Assembly (NCBI RefSeq): GCF_000733855.1
Contig: NZ_JPOJ01000001.1
Span: forward strand, 3,551,001 to 3,615,000
DNA: 64,000 nt
DNA from: Methylomicrobium agile
Lineage (GTDB): Bacteria; Pseudomonadota; Gammaproteobacteria; Methylococcales; Methylomonadaceae
Direction of reading: 5' to 3'
Shown here piece by piece: positions 35,618 through 44,158 of the stretch. The position numbers and the translations under genes were made by a program. Numbering within the stretch: position 1 is the stretch's first letter; each line of letters opens with the position of its first letter. The notes beneath the pieces were generated by a model. It saw only the letters and a list, made by a program, of their open reading frames with translations. It did no database searches and was not told the origin of the DNA.

Positions 35618-36481
35618 TCATCCAAAATTTTTCATCATCAAAATCAGTTCCGGCCAGGTGGGCGGGACATAGCCTGTGGCTTGCCGGAAGCGCGCCGAAT
35701 CCAGCGAACGGTCGATACATACGGCATCGTCCGGTACGATTTCGATCGTTTTCTCATAGGCCTCGGCGACCTCTTTCAGCAGCGCATATTTGTCGATCGG
35801 CGCGGCCGAAACGTGGTAAAGGCCGGACAGGGCCGGATTCGGGATCACGAAATCGCGCATTATCCTGGCCAGTTCGACGGTCGGCAAGCCCGAAAAGACA
35901 GCTTGCCGATAGCCTTTCACGCGGTCTTCCTGAGACAGGAACCAGTCGACCAGGCCGACATGGCCGAACAGTTCGCGGCCGATGATCGAGGTGCGCAGCG
36001 TGACCGCGTGCGGCACGTCATGCAGTTCGCCGATGTATTTGGATTTACCGTACAGGTCTTCCGCATCGGAAGGATCGGTTTCAAGATACATGCCTTGGCG
36101 GCCGGAAAAAACGCAGTCGGTGCTGACATGAATCAGGCGCGCGCCGGACAATGCGCACAATTTCGCCAACCGGTGCGGCAGCATCGCATTGATCGGCAGG
36201 GCGGCCAGCGGATCGTTCGCATCCGCCAGTTGCTTGATCAGGCCGATGCAATTGATCACCACGTCGGGGCGGATTTTCCCGAAAACGCCGACCAGGGTGT
36301 CGAAATCGAGCACATTCACGTTCGCGAGCAGATAAGGTTGTAGCGCCTCCGCAAAAAAACGCTTGCCCGCAGGGCTCTGGAGTGTTCCCCAGACCTGCAG
36401 CCCGGGATCGCCCGACAGATACCTGAACACCGCATTGCCGAGCATGCCGGTGGCGCCGAGTACCAGGACTTTCCCGCTCAT
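35618..36481 (-). CDS. RmlD-type 4-keto-sugar reductase (WbvR-like)
   Basis: A 287-residue SDR of the RmlD type: GATGMLG (residues 9-15), LIHVSTDCVFSGRQG and catalytic Tyr144/Lys148 in YGKSKY. The equivalent enzyme of L-FucNAc clusters (CapF/WbjC/FnlB) is about 370 residues with a C-terminal cupin that performs C3 epimerisation. That cupin is absent here. Clusters pairing FnlA-like and C2-epimerase genes with a cupin-less RmlD-type enzyme (WbvB-WbvR-WbvD) make UDP-L-RhaNAc and UDP-L-QuiNAc. The product prediction is therefore L-QuiNAc/L-RhaNAc rather than L-FucNAc. Confidence 0.8.
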   Translation of the reverse strand: MSGKVLVLGATGMLGNAVFRYLSGDPGLQVWGTLQSPAGKRFFAEALQPYLLANVNVLDFDTLVGVFGKIRPDVVINCIGLIKQLADANDPLAALPINAMLPHRLAKLCALSGARLIHVSTDCVFSGRQGMYLETDPSDAEDLYGKSKYIGELHDVPHAVTLRTSIIGRELFGHVGLVDWFLSQEDRVKGYRQAVFSGLPTVELARIMRDFVIPNPALSGLYHVSAAPIDKYALLKEVAEAYEKTIEIVPDDAVCIDRSLDSARFRQATGYVPPTWPELILMMKNFG

Positions 36482-37716
36482 CTCCGTGTTTCCTTTATTC
36501 TCTGGTTAAAAATTTCGACTAACCGCTGCGTTTGCGCCGCCATTTCGAACTGTTCAAGGAAATAGGCGCGCCCGGACCGGCCCAGCGCATCGCGCTCGGC
36601 ATCGTCCATCGCATGCAGTTTCCGGATGCACTCGGCCAGCGCTTCGGCATCTTCGGCCGGGCAGGTCAGCCCTGCGCGGGCTTCTTCCACCACTTTCGCG
36701 CCTTCGCCGTCCAGCGCGGCGAGGATCGGCCGGCCGGCGGCGAGATACGCCTGAATCTTGCTCGGAATCACGCAGGAAAAAATCTGGTCGCGTTTCAATG
36801 TGACCAGGAGCCCTTTGGCGCGGCGGAAGATCGGCCCCATCGCTTCCGGCGGAAAGCGGCCCGCAAGCAGCAGATTGTCCAGCGCTTTCCCGCTTTTTTG
36901 TTGCTCCAGCCAGGGCTGCATGCTGCCGCTGCCGACGACGACCAATTTCAGGTCCGGAAGATGCCGCAGCCGCTCCGCGGCACCGACCAGCGTGCCGAGC
37001 GACTGCGCGGTGCCGAGATTGCCGGCGAAGACCAGGCAAAAATCGTTTTCGAGCGTCTCCAGCAGGCATTCGGGCACAAGGGTCTCATCGGCGGCCGTTT
37101 CGTTTTTATCCTCGAAAGAGTTGGGATAATAAACGATTTTGTCTCTGCGTGCATAACGTGCGACCGGTTCGGTAAAAGCCCGCGATTGTACCAACAACGT
37201 GTCCGATCCCGCATAAATGCCTTTCACGAGCCAGCCGATCATCTTCAACAGCCACGGGTCGCGGATAAATCCGGTGGCGCTGACGCTCTCCGGCCACAAA
37301 TCCTGTATCCAGACCGCCAGATGCGCTCCTTTCAGCCATTTCAGCAGCATCGCCGGAATCACCTGGGTAATCGGCGAAATCGCAAACACCAGGATCGCAT
37401 CGAAGGGCCTGCCGCGCAGCAGCCGGGGCGCAAGGACCAGGCCGGACAGCACGAACGACAGGTAGTTGGCCGCCAGGCGCAGGCCGCCGCCCTTGCCGCG
37501 CGGCAGCAGCGGTACGCGGATTACTTCGACCGCTTCGGCGTAGCGTTCGCGCTGAATGCCTCCAAGCCGGTAACCGTCGTAAATCTTGCCCTGCGGATAG
37601 TTCGGCTTGCCGGTCAGCACGGTCACCTGATGGCCTAGATCATTCAGGCGCCGGACCAGATCGTTGACGATGAAGGCTTCCGGAAAGAAATATTGACTGA
37701 CGAGCAGTATCTTCAT
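36478..37716 (-). CDS. Glycosyltransferase family 4 (WbuB-like)
   Basis: A 412-residue GT-B glycosyltransferase from the ATG at 37716; the frame is open further upstream but overlaps the next gene. Starts MKILLVSQYFFPEAFIVNDL. It has a DLWPESVSATGFIRDP stretch and a C-terminal EAD-like region around VIPSKIQAYLAAGRPILAAL, both typical of WbuB/L-FucNAc transferases. Given the neighbours it probably transfers the L-QuiNAc/L-FucNAc residue to the lipid-linked acceptor on the cytoplasmic face. Both ends overlap neighbouring genes by 4 bp. Confidence 0.87.
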   Translation of the reverse strand: MKILLVSQYFFPEAFIVNDLVRRLNDLGHQVTVLTGKPNYPQGKIYDGYRLGGIQRERYAEAVEVIRVPLLPRGKGGGLRLAANYLSFVLSGLVLAPRLLRGRPFDAILVFAISPITQVIPAMLLKWLKGAHLAVWIQDLWPESVSATGFIRDPWLLKMIGWLVKGIYAGSDTLLVQSRAFTEPVARYARRDKIVYYPNSFEDKNETAADETLVPECLLETLENDFCLVFAGNLGTAQSLGTLVGAAERLRHLPDLKLVVVGSGSMQPWLEQQKSGKALDNLLLAGRFPPEAMGPIFRRAKGLLVTLKRDQIFSCVIPSKIQAYLAAGRPILAALDGEGAKVVEEARAGLTCPAEDAEALAECIRKLHAMDDAERDALGRSGRAYFLEQFEMAAQTQRLVEIFNQRIKETRR

Positions 37717-38858
37717 GGGCCGGCGGATGTCGGTAAGAGAGTGCGGTACAATTTTACATACTGTCCTACGATACGGGGCCAGGTGTATTTCTGCATGACC
37801 AGTTCCCGTAATTCCCCTGCGGTGCGTTCGAGCAGGCCCGGAGTCAGCAGCAGACGTTCCAGGCCGGCGGCAATGCCTTCCGCGGTAGCCGGCGTTTCCA
37901 GGCCCGGATCGATCGCGGTGATTTCGGAAAACCCGCACTGATCGGTCAGCATGGCCGGAACGCCGCAGACGCCCGCTTCCAACACCACGATCGACATCGC
38001 TTCCTGGCGGGAAGGCACCGCGAGCAGGCGGGCCGCCCGGTAGGCCGCCGCCTTGTCCCGGCCGCCGACCAGCCCCAGAAAATGCACCCGTTCTACGATG
38101 CCGGCCTGACGCGCCGCGTCTTCAAGCCCAGCCTGCATGCCCTCGTCGGGACCCGCGAAAACCAGATGGTAATCGGGGATCCGCTCCTGTAACGAAGTGA
38201 ACGCCTGCAGCAGCAGGTCGGGGCCTTTGATCGGGCTGAGCCGGCCCATAAACAGAATGAACGGTACGTCCGGCAATTTTTTTGCGCGCCGGAATTCGGC
38301 GGTATCGACAGCCGGAAAGTCGTCGGGGCTGACGCCGTTCGGAATGACGGTGATCCGTTCGGACGGCACGCCATAGCTTTCGAACTGGGAGAACTCGGCC
38401 GCCGTGACCGCGATCCAGCCGGCGGCATAACGGACGATCGCCCGGCCGACGAGCAGATTGTAGAGCCGCTTCAACAACTGCGAGCGCCCGAACAGCGGCA
38501 GCGCCCCGGCCGGGCAGACCACATAAGGTTTCCGGGCGCGGCGGGCGGCCCAATAGACCATCGAGTTCAGCATGCCCCAGTGGTTCATCAGGTGGATGAT
38601 GTCCGCCTCCTCGACCAGCGCCTTGATCGTCCGCCAGCGCATCCGCGGCAGGTGGAACCGTGGCCAGAGCAGGGGAATAGCCACCAGGCGGGCCGGTTTC
38701 AGCGCTTCGATCCGGGCCGCATCCAGGCCGCCATCGAGCGTCAGCACCGTGCAATCGTTGCCTTCCATCGCCAGGAAGCGGCTCATCTGGAAGGTGCGTT
38801 CGGCAGTGCCGCCGCCGGTTCCGGAGCTCAGAGAGGAGTTGACGTTCAGGATCTTCAT
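37713..38858 (-). CDS. Glycosyltransferase family 4
   Basis: A 381-residue GT-B enzyme with SSGTGGGTAERTFQMSRFL at the N-terminus, GRLSPIKGPDLLLQAF in the nucleotide domain and the retaining GT4 glutamate motif in PSRQEAMSIVVLEAGVCGVP. Donor and acceptor are unknown. It is translationally coupled to both neighbours by 4-bp overlaps. Confidence 0.87.
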   Translation of the reverse strand: MKILNVNSSLSSGTGGGTAERTFQMSRFLAMEGNDCTVLTLDGGLDAARIEALKPARLVAIPLLWPRFHLPRMRWRTIKALVEEADIIHLMNHWGMLNSMVYWAARRARKPYVVCPAGALPLFGRSQLLKRLYNLLVGRAIVRYAAGWIAVTAAEFSQFESYGVPSERITVIPNGVSPDDFPAVDTAEFRRAKKLPDVPFILFMGRLSPIKGPDLLLQAFTSLQERIPDYHLVFAGPDEGMQAGLEDAARQAGIVERVHFLGLVGGRDKAAAYRAARLLAVPSRQEAMSIVVLEAGVCGVPAMLTDQCGFSEITAIDPGLETPATAEGIAAGLERLLLTPGLLERTAGELRELVMQKYTWPRIVGQYVKLYRTLLPTSAGP

Positions 38859-39814
38859 GATCGGCTATCCGGCTGCGCCCGGCGCCAGGCCGCGTAATTC
38901 GCCAGGCCCGTCTCGAAATCGACCGGGCTTTTGAAGCCGAAGGTTTCGAGCTTGTTTTGCGAATAATTGCAGCGCGGATTGATATTGTTTCTGCCCAACG
39001 TACGCAGCAGCAGGCTCAGCAAGCCCAATGGCAGCGGCAGCCGCGGCAGTGGATGGGAGGGCACTCCGAGCGCGCCGATCAGATAACGTTCCACGTCGGC
39101 AAAGTTATTGCTCGGGTCAGCGTCGTCCGACACGATGAAGACCTTGTTTCCAACCGGTCCTTCGTAGCGGATCAAGTAGCCCAGGGCCGCAACCACGTTG
39201 CCGATATGGACCAGGTTCATCCGCCGCCGTCCGAAAAGGCAGGATTTCAGGTAATTGCGCCAGCGGCTTCCGTGCAGCAGATCGGCGGCCAGTTTTTTCA
39301 ACGGTTCCGCGCCGGGGCCGAAAACGGCGGTTGGGCGAAGGATGGCGGCGTCGAAACGGTCTTTCGCCGAGGCCAGAATCGTCTGTTCGACCTTCAGTTT
39401 GGTCATTCCGTATTCGGTGACCGGCCGGCAGGCGGTTTCCTCGGTAATCCGGTCGTCCGCGACGCGGCCGGAAACCGCGGCGGTGCTGCAATGGATCAGC
39501 CGGCCGATGCGGGCGGCGCGGCAGGCATCGAGCAGATTGCGGATCGCTTCGAGGTTGGCTTGTTCTCCGGCATCCCATAGGTAGACCAGATTGACCACCG
39601 TGCAGCCGGGTTCGAGCAGGCCCCGCATGGATTCGGCATCGTTCAGGTCGCCCGGCACGGCTTCCACGCCTGTCGGCCAGCGGGGATCTCGACCTTCCCC
39701 TTGCGGCGTCCTCGCGAGTACCTTGATCCGGACATCGCCGTCGTTCGCCAGCGAGTCGATCAGATGCCTTCCTATGTAGCCGGTCGCGCCGACGATGGCA
39801 AGCGTTTGAGTCAT
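38855..39814 (-). CDS. NAD-dependent epimerase/dehydratase
   Basis: A 319-residue extended SDR protein with IVGATGYIGRHL at the N-terminus and the Ser/Tyr/Lys region IHCSTAAVSG and EYGMTKLKVEQTI. It may act on a nucleotide-sugar in this pathway (epimerase or reductase), but the substrate cannot be inferred. It overlaps the GT4 gene downstream by 4 bp and starts 52 bp after the GT2 gene. Confidence 0.8.
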   Translation of the reverse strand: MTQTLAIVGATGYIGRHLIDSLANDGDVRIKVLARTPQGEGRDPRWPTGVEAVPGDLNDAESMRGLLEPGCTVVNLVYLWDAGEQANLEAIRNLLDACRAARIGRLIHCSTAAVSGRVADDRITEETACRPVTEYGMTKLKVEQTILASAKDRFDAAILRPTAVFGPGAEPLKKLAADLLHGSRWRNYLKSCLFGRRRMNLVHIGNVVAALGYLIRYEGPVGNKVFIVSDDADPSNNFADVERYLIGALGVPSHPLPRLPLPLGLLSLLLRTLGRNNINPRCNYSQNKLETFGFKSPVDFETGLANYAAWRRAQPDSRS

Positions 39815-39866
39815 GGAGGTTAAATGGGATTGCGCTGAATCGTTACGGGAAGGATGGGTCGTTCTC

Positions 39867-40892
39867 TCATCGGCCGAAGAGGGTTCGCCGGGCCAGTTTT
39901 TTCGATAACGAGAACAATTGCCCGATAAAAAGCCGACGGCAGGACGACCAGCTCATCTTCATGAAATACCAGGATTCCCGCACATGTTTCTTTTTGAGAA
40001 ACAAAATCGCCGCCGAAAAGGCCTGCAGCGACCGGGCCCGGCCGATGCTGGCGGAATAGCGGTAGTCCGTAAAGCGGTCCAGTTCCGCCAGGCAATCCAG
40101 CGTTCTTTCGGTATGCGCGACGATTCCGGCTTTCTCCTTCCGGTAAAGGGAGGCGCTCCACGAACCGGCGGTAAAAGGGCGGTAGACGGACATGGCGTCG
40201 GGCAAATAAAGCGCGCCGCCGGACAAGGCGCCGATAACCTGCAGATAATAATCGCCGACCGGCGCTTTTTCATAATACCAGTCCGGCAGCCGGTCGAACA
40301 GGCTGCGTTTCAGCATCAACGACGCGGTAGGGCAAAAGGCGCCGTCGGCGGCAATGAGCCTGTCCACCGGAATGACCGTTACCCGTTTTGCGTAATCGGC
40401 GACGGGTGCCAGCGTTTCATCCGCCTGCAGCACGGCGGCGGCGTGAAAACTGATGTCGCATGCCGGATGCTTTCGCATCTCGTCGAATTGGCGCTGCAGT
40501 TTGCCAGGGTCGATCCAGAAATCGTCGCCCTCGCACAGGGCGACATAACGGCCCTTCGCATGGCCTGCGGCCAGCGGAACGGGTTTCTTGCCCCGGCTGT
40601 ACTGGTTTACGGTTTGCAGTACGGCCTTGATCAGCGTCGGATAGGCATCGGCATAACGCTGGACGATGGCGCGGGTGTTGTCGGCGGAGGCATCGTCGTG
40701 AATCACGATTTCGAACGGAAAATCCGTCCGCTGCAGCAAAAAACCGCGCAGGGCGTCCTCGATGTAAGCTTCGTGGTTGAAAGTCGCGCAAACGATGCTG
40801 ACGGCCGGACAGGCGTCCGGCCACGCCGCCATTATTTCGCTTTCGGACCGCAGCCGGGCCCGCCTGAATTCGTCAATATTGAAATCGATCAC
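39867..40892 (-). CDS. Glycosyltransferase family 2
   Basis: A 341-residue GT-A enzyme with the family start SIVCATFNHEAYIEDALRGF, FEIVIHDDASADNT and the metal-binding ALCEGDDFWIDPGKL. The C-terminus has conserved Trp/Asp positions but no obvious membrane helix. It adds one sugar with inversion; donor unknown. It follows the sulfotransferase gene by 41 bp. Confidence 0.87.
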   Translation of the reverse strand: MIDFNIDEFRRARLRSESEIMAAWPDACPAVSIVCATFNHEAYIEDALRGFLLQRTDFPFEIVIHDDASADNTRAIVQRYADAYPTLIKAVLQTVNQYSRGKKPVPLAAGHAKGRYVALCEGDDFWIDPGKLQRQFDEMRKHPACDISFHAAAVLQADETLAPVADYAKRVTVIPVDRLIAADGAFCPTASLMLKRSLFDRLPDWYYEKAPVGDYYLQVIGALSGGALYLPDAMSVYRPFTAGSWSASLYRKEKAGIVAHTERTLDCLAELDRFTDYRYSASIGRARSLQAFSAAILFLKKKHVRESWYFMKMSWSSCRRLFIGQLFSLSKKLARRTLFGR

Positions 40893-40933
40893 GGAAAAAA
40901 CGTTTTCAACGGAGGTTTGCCCGGCGCAGCGCC

Positions 40934-41611
40934 TTATTTCGATGCATTGGCATGCGGCATGGTTTGCCCGGTATGGGGATAGCCCAGAAAAGCGAATAGT
41001 TTTTCGATCGCGCCGGGGTCGGCGACGTTCAGGACCAGCAGGTCGTCCGGCCTGTCTTTGAAATAGTCGATTACGGCGCGATTGTGGTCTTCGTAGCAGC
41101 GCGTGTACAGGCCGCGGTCGTAGAGCGTGGTTTCGTCCGCCCCGTAGCGAAGTTGCTGCGCTTCCCAGAGAAAGCCGGGATAGCGGTAGCCGTAGGCGCG
41201 CAGATCATCGGCGGTCGGCAGGCGGTTTTTACCGATCAACCCGGTATGGAAGCGCACCAGCGACTCGTACCATTCTTCGGCACTGCCCCGTACCGTCAAA
41301 ATGAATTTCGATCCCGGATAAGCGGCGTCGACCGCCCGAAAAGTGTCCGGGTAACTGAACGGCACGTCCTGGAAAGCTTCCGCCCGGCGGCAATAACGGA
41401 TGATGCGGCGGAAGTCGCGCTTGGCCCAGTCATGCAGCAGCAGTTCCGCTTTCGCCTGGTTGCCGACTTTGAGCCCGAGGGAGCGGAATACCCGCTCTAT
41501 CGAGGTCGTGCCCGTTTTGTTGGCGCCGATGCAGAATATCTTTTTCCGCCTGAAAAAGAGGCACTTTCGAAGCGGCGGCTTGATAAAGCCGGCGAGTTTG
41601 TCGAATGTCAT
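40934..41611 (-). CDS. Sulfotransferase, short type
   Basis: A 225-residue PAPS-dependent sulfotransferase with the 5'-phosphosulfate-binding loop GANKTGTTS at residues 29-37 and a 3'-phosphate-binding region around FILTVRGSAEEWYESL. This group (sulfotransferases with an NKTGTTS loop) sulfates carbohydrates. It lies in an operon with CysC and CysQ, which make its donor and remove its by-product. It starts 7 bp after the stop of the flippase gene. Confidence 0.85.
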   Translation of the reverse strand: MTFDKLAGFIKPPLRKCLFFRRKKIFCIGANKTGTTSIERVFRSLGLKVGNQAKAELLLHDWAKRDFRRIIRYCRRAEAFQDVPFSYPDTFRAVDAAYPGSKFILTVRGSAEEWYESLVRFHTGLIGKNRLPTADDLRAYGYRYPGFLWEAQQLRYGADETTLYDRGLYTRCYEDHNRAVIDYFKDRPDDLLVLNVADPGAIEKLFAFLGYPHTGQTMPHANASK

Positions 41612-41618
41612 GTGTCTG

Positions 41619-43067
41619 TCAGTGTTGTAGGCTGCGTTTTTTGAACAGGCCGGTGAATTCCGTCAATGTGTTGACGTCCAGCAAACGGGCCAGCAATAGG
41701 TAAACCAGGCCGGCCAGAAAGGTGCCCAGCGCCAAGTCGGCGTAGCAGGAAAAACCGGAGTGTTGGGATTGCAGCCATGCCGCCGCGCCCGCCAAGGCGC
41801 CGGCGGTCAGGCTGGGAAGTAGGTCCTGCAATTGCCTGAAAACGCCGTAATTCAGAAAGATCTTGCTGTAATAGGCGTTGACCGCCAAGGCGAATACCGA
41901 AGCGGCCACCTGCGCCCAGGCAATCGCGATGATCCCGTAAAAACTGCCCCATACCGTCAAGCCGATGGCGACCGATTTTTTTACCAGCATGATGTTGAAA
42001 AACAGATCGGATCGGCCTTGCGCCTTCAGCACGTTGGTATTCAGAATGTGCATCGGCCACAGCAGGCCGGCAATGCCGAGCACCTGCAGGAGCGGCGCGC
42101 TGGGCAGCCATTTTTCGCCGAACAGCGCCAGCACGATCGGTTCGGCCAGGACGATCGTCAGGATCGAAAGCGGCGTATTGACAAACAGGACCAGGCGCTG
42201 CGCCTTGCGGAAGGCGCGGGACAGCCGTTCTCTGTCTTCCGCCAGCGTCGAGAAAGCGGAAAAGGCCACCCGGTTGATCACCAGCATGATGAAATTGACG
42301 GGCAGGGACTGCGTTTTCTGCGCGCGGTCGTAAAAACCGACTTCGCGGACCTGGTAAAACTTGCCGATCAGCAGCGAGTAAAGATGGGTATGGAGCAGGT
42401 CGGCGAGCGCGACGATCAGCAAATACCCGCCGAACCGGAAATACGAGCGCAGGGAGCTGAAACTGAACGTCCACAGCGGCCGCCAGGCATGCCAGTGCCA
42501 TAACAGCAGCGTCGATACGGCATTGGCCGCCACGACCTGCAAGGCCAGGCTCCAGGGGCCGAAGCCTTCGAGCGCCAGGCCGATGGCCAGTGCGCCGGAA
42601 ACGGCGGATGCGATGCCGCCGATTCGGGCGATCAGCTTGAGGTTCAGTTCTTTGGTCAAAAGCGTCGTATGGATCGCCCCGAAAGCGCCGATGAAGACAT
42701 TGGCCGCCATCGCGTAAGTGAGCGGGCGCAGGATCGGCTTGTCGAACAGCCTCGCCAGATAGGGCGCCAGGACGCACAGCGCCACGAGCGCCGAAAAGCC
42801 CATCGCCAGGTTGAAAAAAAAGACGGTCGACTCGTCCGTGCGCGTCACGTTCTGCCTTTGGATCAGCGCCGAGCCGAAGCCGCCGTCGACAAAGACATTG
42901 GCCAACCCGGCAAACAGGGCGAGCAAGGCCATCACGCCGAAATCTTCGGGCGACAAAATGCGCGCCATGACGATCAGCACGGCGAACTGCGAACCCTGCC
43001 GCAGCGAGACGTCCACGGCACTCCACAGTATGCCTTTCGAAACGTTGTTTTGTAATGAAGGCATCAC
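41619..43067 (-). CDS. Wzx-type polysaccharide flippase (MOP superfamily)
   Basis: A 482-residue protein with about 12-14 hydrophobic helices and the MOP N-terminus (VSKGILWSAVDVSLRQGSQF). It has the WzxC/polysaccharide-transporter pattern in which the first helices are followed by ILSPEDFGVMALLALFAG. It should move the undecaprenyl-linked oligosaccharide to the periplasmic face. It lies between the two sulfotransferase genes, 7 and 30 bp away, suggesting that sulfation is done before flipping. No Wzy polymerase is found in the window. Confidence 0.88.
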   Translation of the reverse strand: MMPSLQNNVSKGILWSAVDVSLRQGSQFAVLIVMARILSPEDFGVMALLALFAGLANVFVDGGFGSALIQRQNVTRTDESTVFFFNLAMGFSALVALCVLAPYLARLFDKPILRPLTYAMAANVFIGAFGAIHTTLLTKELNLKLIARIGGIASAVSGALAIGLALEGFGPWSLALQVVAANAVSTLLLWHWHAWRPLWTFSFSSLRSYFRFGGYLLIVALADLLHTHLYSLLIGKFYQVREVGFYDRAQKTQSLPVNFIMLVINRVAFSAFSTLAEDRERLSRAFRKAQRLVLFVNTPLSILTIVLAEPIVLALFGEKWLPSAPLLQVLGIAGLLWPMHILNTNVLKAQGRSDLFFNIMLVKKSVAIGLTVWGSFYGIIAIAWAQVAASVFALAVNAYYSKIFLNYGVFRQLQDLLPSLTAGALAGAAAWLQSQHSGFSCYADLALGTFLAGLVYLLLARLLDVNTLTEFTGLFKKRSLQH

Positions 43068-43097
43068 GTTTCCGGTTCCGCTGTTGTCTTCTTCCCC

Positions 43098-44147
43098 TTA
43101 TTCCGCCGAATGCAGCGATTCGAAGGCGGCATAGGCCTTTTCCAGCTGCCGGATAGCCTCGGCTTCGATCCTGACCGTGTTTTTGGGCTCCAGTGCCTCG
43201 ATCCGGTCGATCGGCATGTTCAGCCCGAACCCGAGGCCGGCATACTTTTCATTGATCGCGCGGGCGACCGACGGCGGGTCGGCACAGAAAGCCTCATAGT
43301 CGATAATCAATTTATTCGGCTCGGGAATTTTCAGCATTTGCTCGGCCAGCGCGCGTTCGGTGTAATAGACCTGACCGGCAATCTGGTGATAAAAATCCAT
43401 GTCTTTCAACTGTGCGTACTCTTTGGGCTTTACCGACCACCACAAGCCGCGGTTGCCGTAGAATCTTTCCCGGGCCTGCAAAATCGACTGCATCACATAG
43501 ACCGGGTCGCGCCGGATATGGACGAGCAGGCCGTTCGGAAATCCCGAGAAAAGGACATCCAGATTATACTGAACGATAATCGCTTTTGCCGCAAAAGGCC
43601 TGGCGAATACGCTTTCGATCGCGGCGATCCCTTTCTGCAGGCCCGCCATGTCGATTTTTTCACAGTCGCCTTCGTCCAGATATTCGGGATCGTATCTCGG
43701 CAGAAAACGCCGCCAGAAATGGAAAAACTCGCTGGGCGCCAGGCTGCCTTGGGTCTTTCCGATATCAGAAGCCAATCCTGCGCCGCTGTTTTCGGCCGTT
43801 AATTCCTTTTTGTAATCGTACTCGGGATTCGTCAGCAATTCCTGAATCTTGGCGCCGAGAAACGGCGCATAGTAAAAACGCGACAACAGGTTGGTCGGAA
43901 TCGAAAAAGCGCCGCTCAACGCGAGAAACTGCATGAACACGCTGGTCCCGCTGCGCGGATTGCCGACCAGAAAAAGCGGCGGCATCGCGGGGCGGCCGAA
44001 ATTTTTTTCGATTTCGCCTTCGATCGGCCCGAGATAGCCGGCGAGTTCTTCCAGAAGCCGTTCGAGATCCTCGTTTCTCCTGAATTGCGGCCTGCGCTGG
44101 CCGAGCTGGTTGAGGAACAGTGATTTGTCGTCGTTTTTAAGCGCCAT
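43098..44147 (-). CDS. Sulfotransferase, long type
   Basis: A 349-residue sulfotransferase with the 5'-phosphosulfate loop VGNPRSGTS (residues 61-69) and a 3'-phosphate-binding region near LLVHIRRDPVYVMQSIL. An N-terminal helical part precedes the P-loop. It belongs to the Sulfotransfer_1/3-like group acting on carbohydrates or proteins. It lies 11 bp upstream of an ATP-grasp/HAD gene's stop on the same operon. This is the second sulfotransferase in the locus and the two are not close copies, so two positions are probably sulfated. Confidence 0.85.
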   Translation of the reverse strand: MALKNDDKSLFLNQLGQRRPQFRRNEDLERLLEELAGYLGPIEGEIEKNFGRPAMPPLFLVGNPRSGTSVFMQFLALSGAFSIPTNLLSRFYYAPFLGAKIQELLTNPEYDYKKELTAENSGAGLASDIGKTQGSLAPSEFFHFWRRFLPRYDPEYLDEGDCEKIDMAGLQKGIAAIESVFARPFAAKAIIVQYNLDVLFSGFPNGLLVHIRRDPVYVMQSILQARERFYGNRGLWWSVKPKEYAQLKDMDFYHQIAGQVYYTERALAEQMLKIPEPNKLIIDYEAFCADPPSVARAINEKYAGLGFGLNMPIDRIEALEPKNTVRIEAEAIRQLEKAYAAFESLHSAE

Positions 44148-44158
44148 GATGATCCGGA

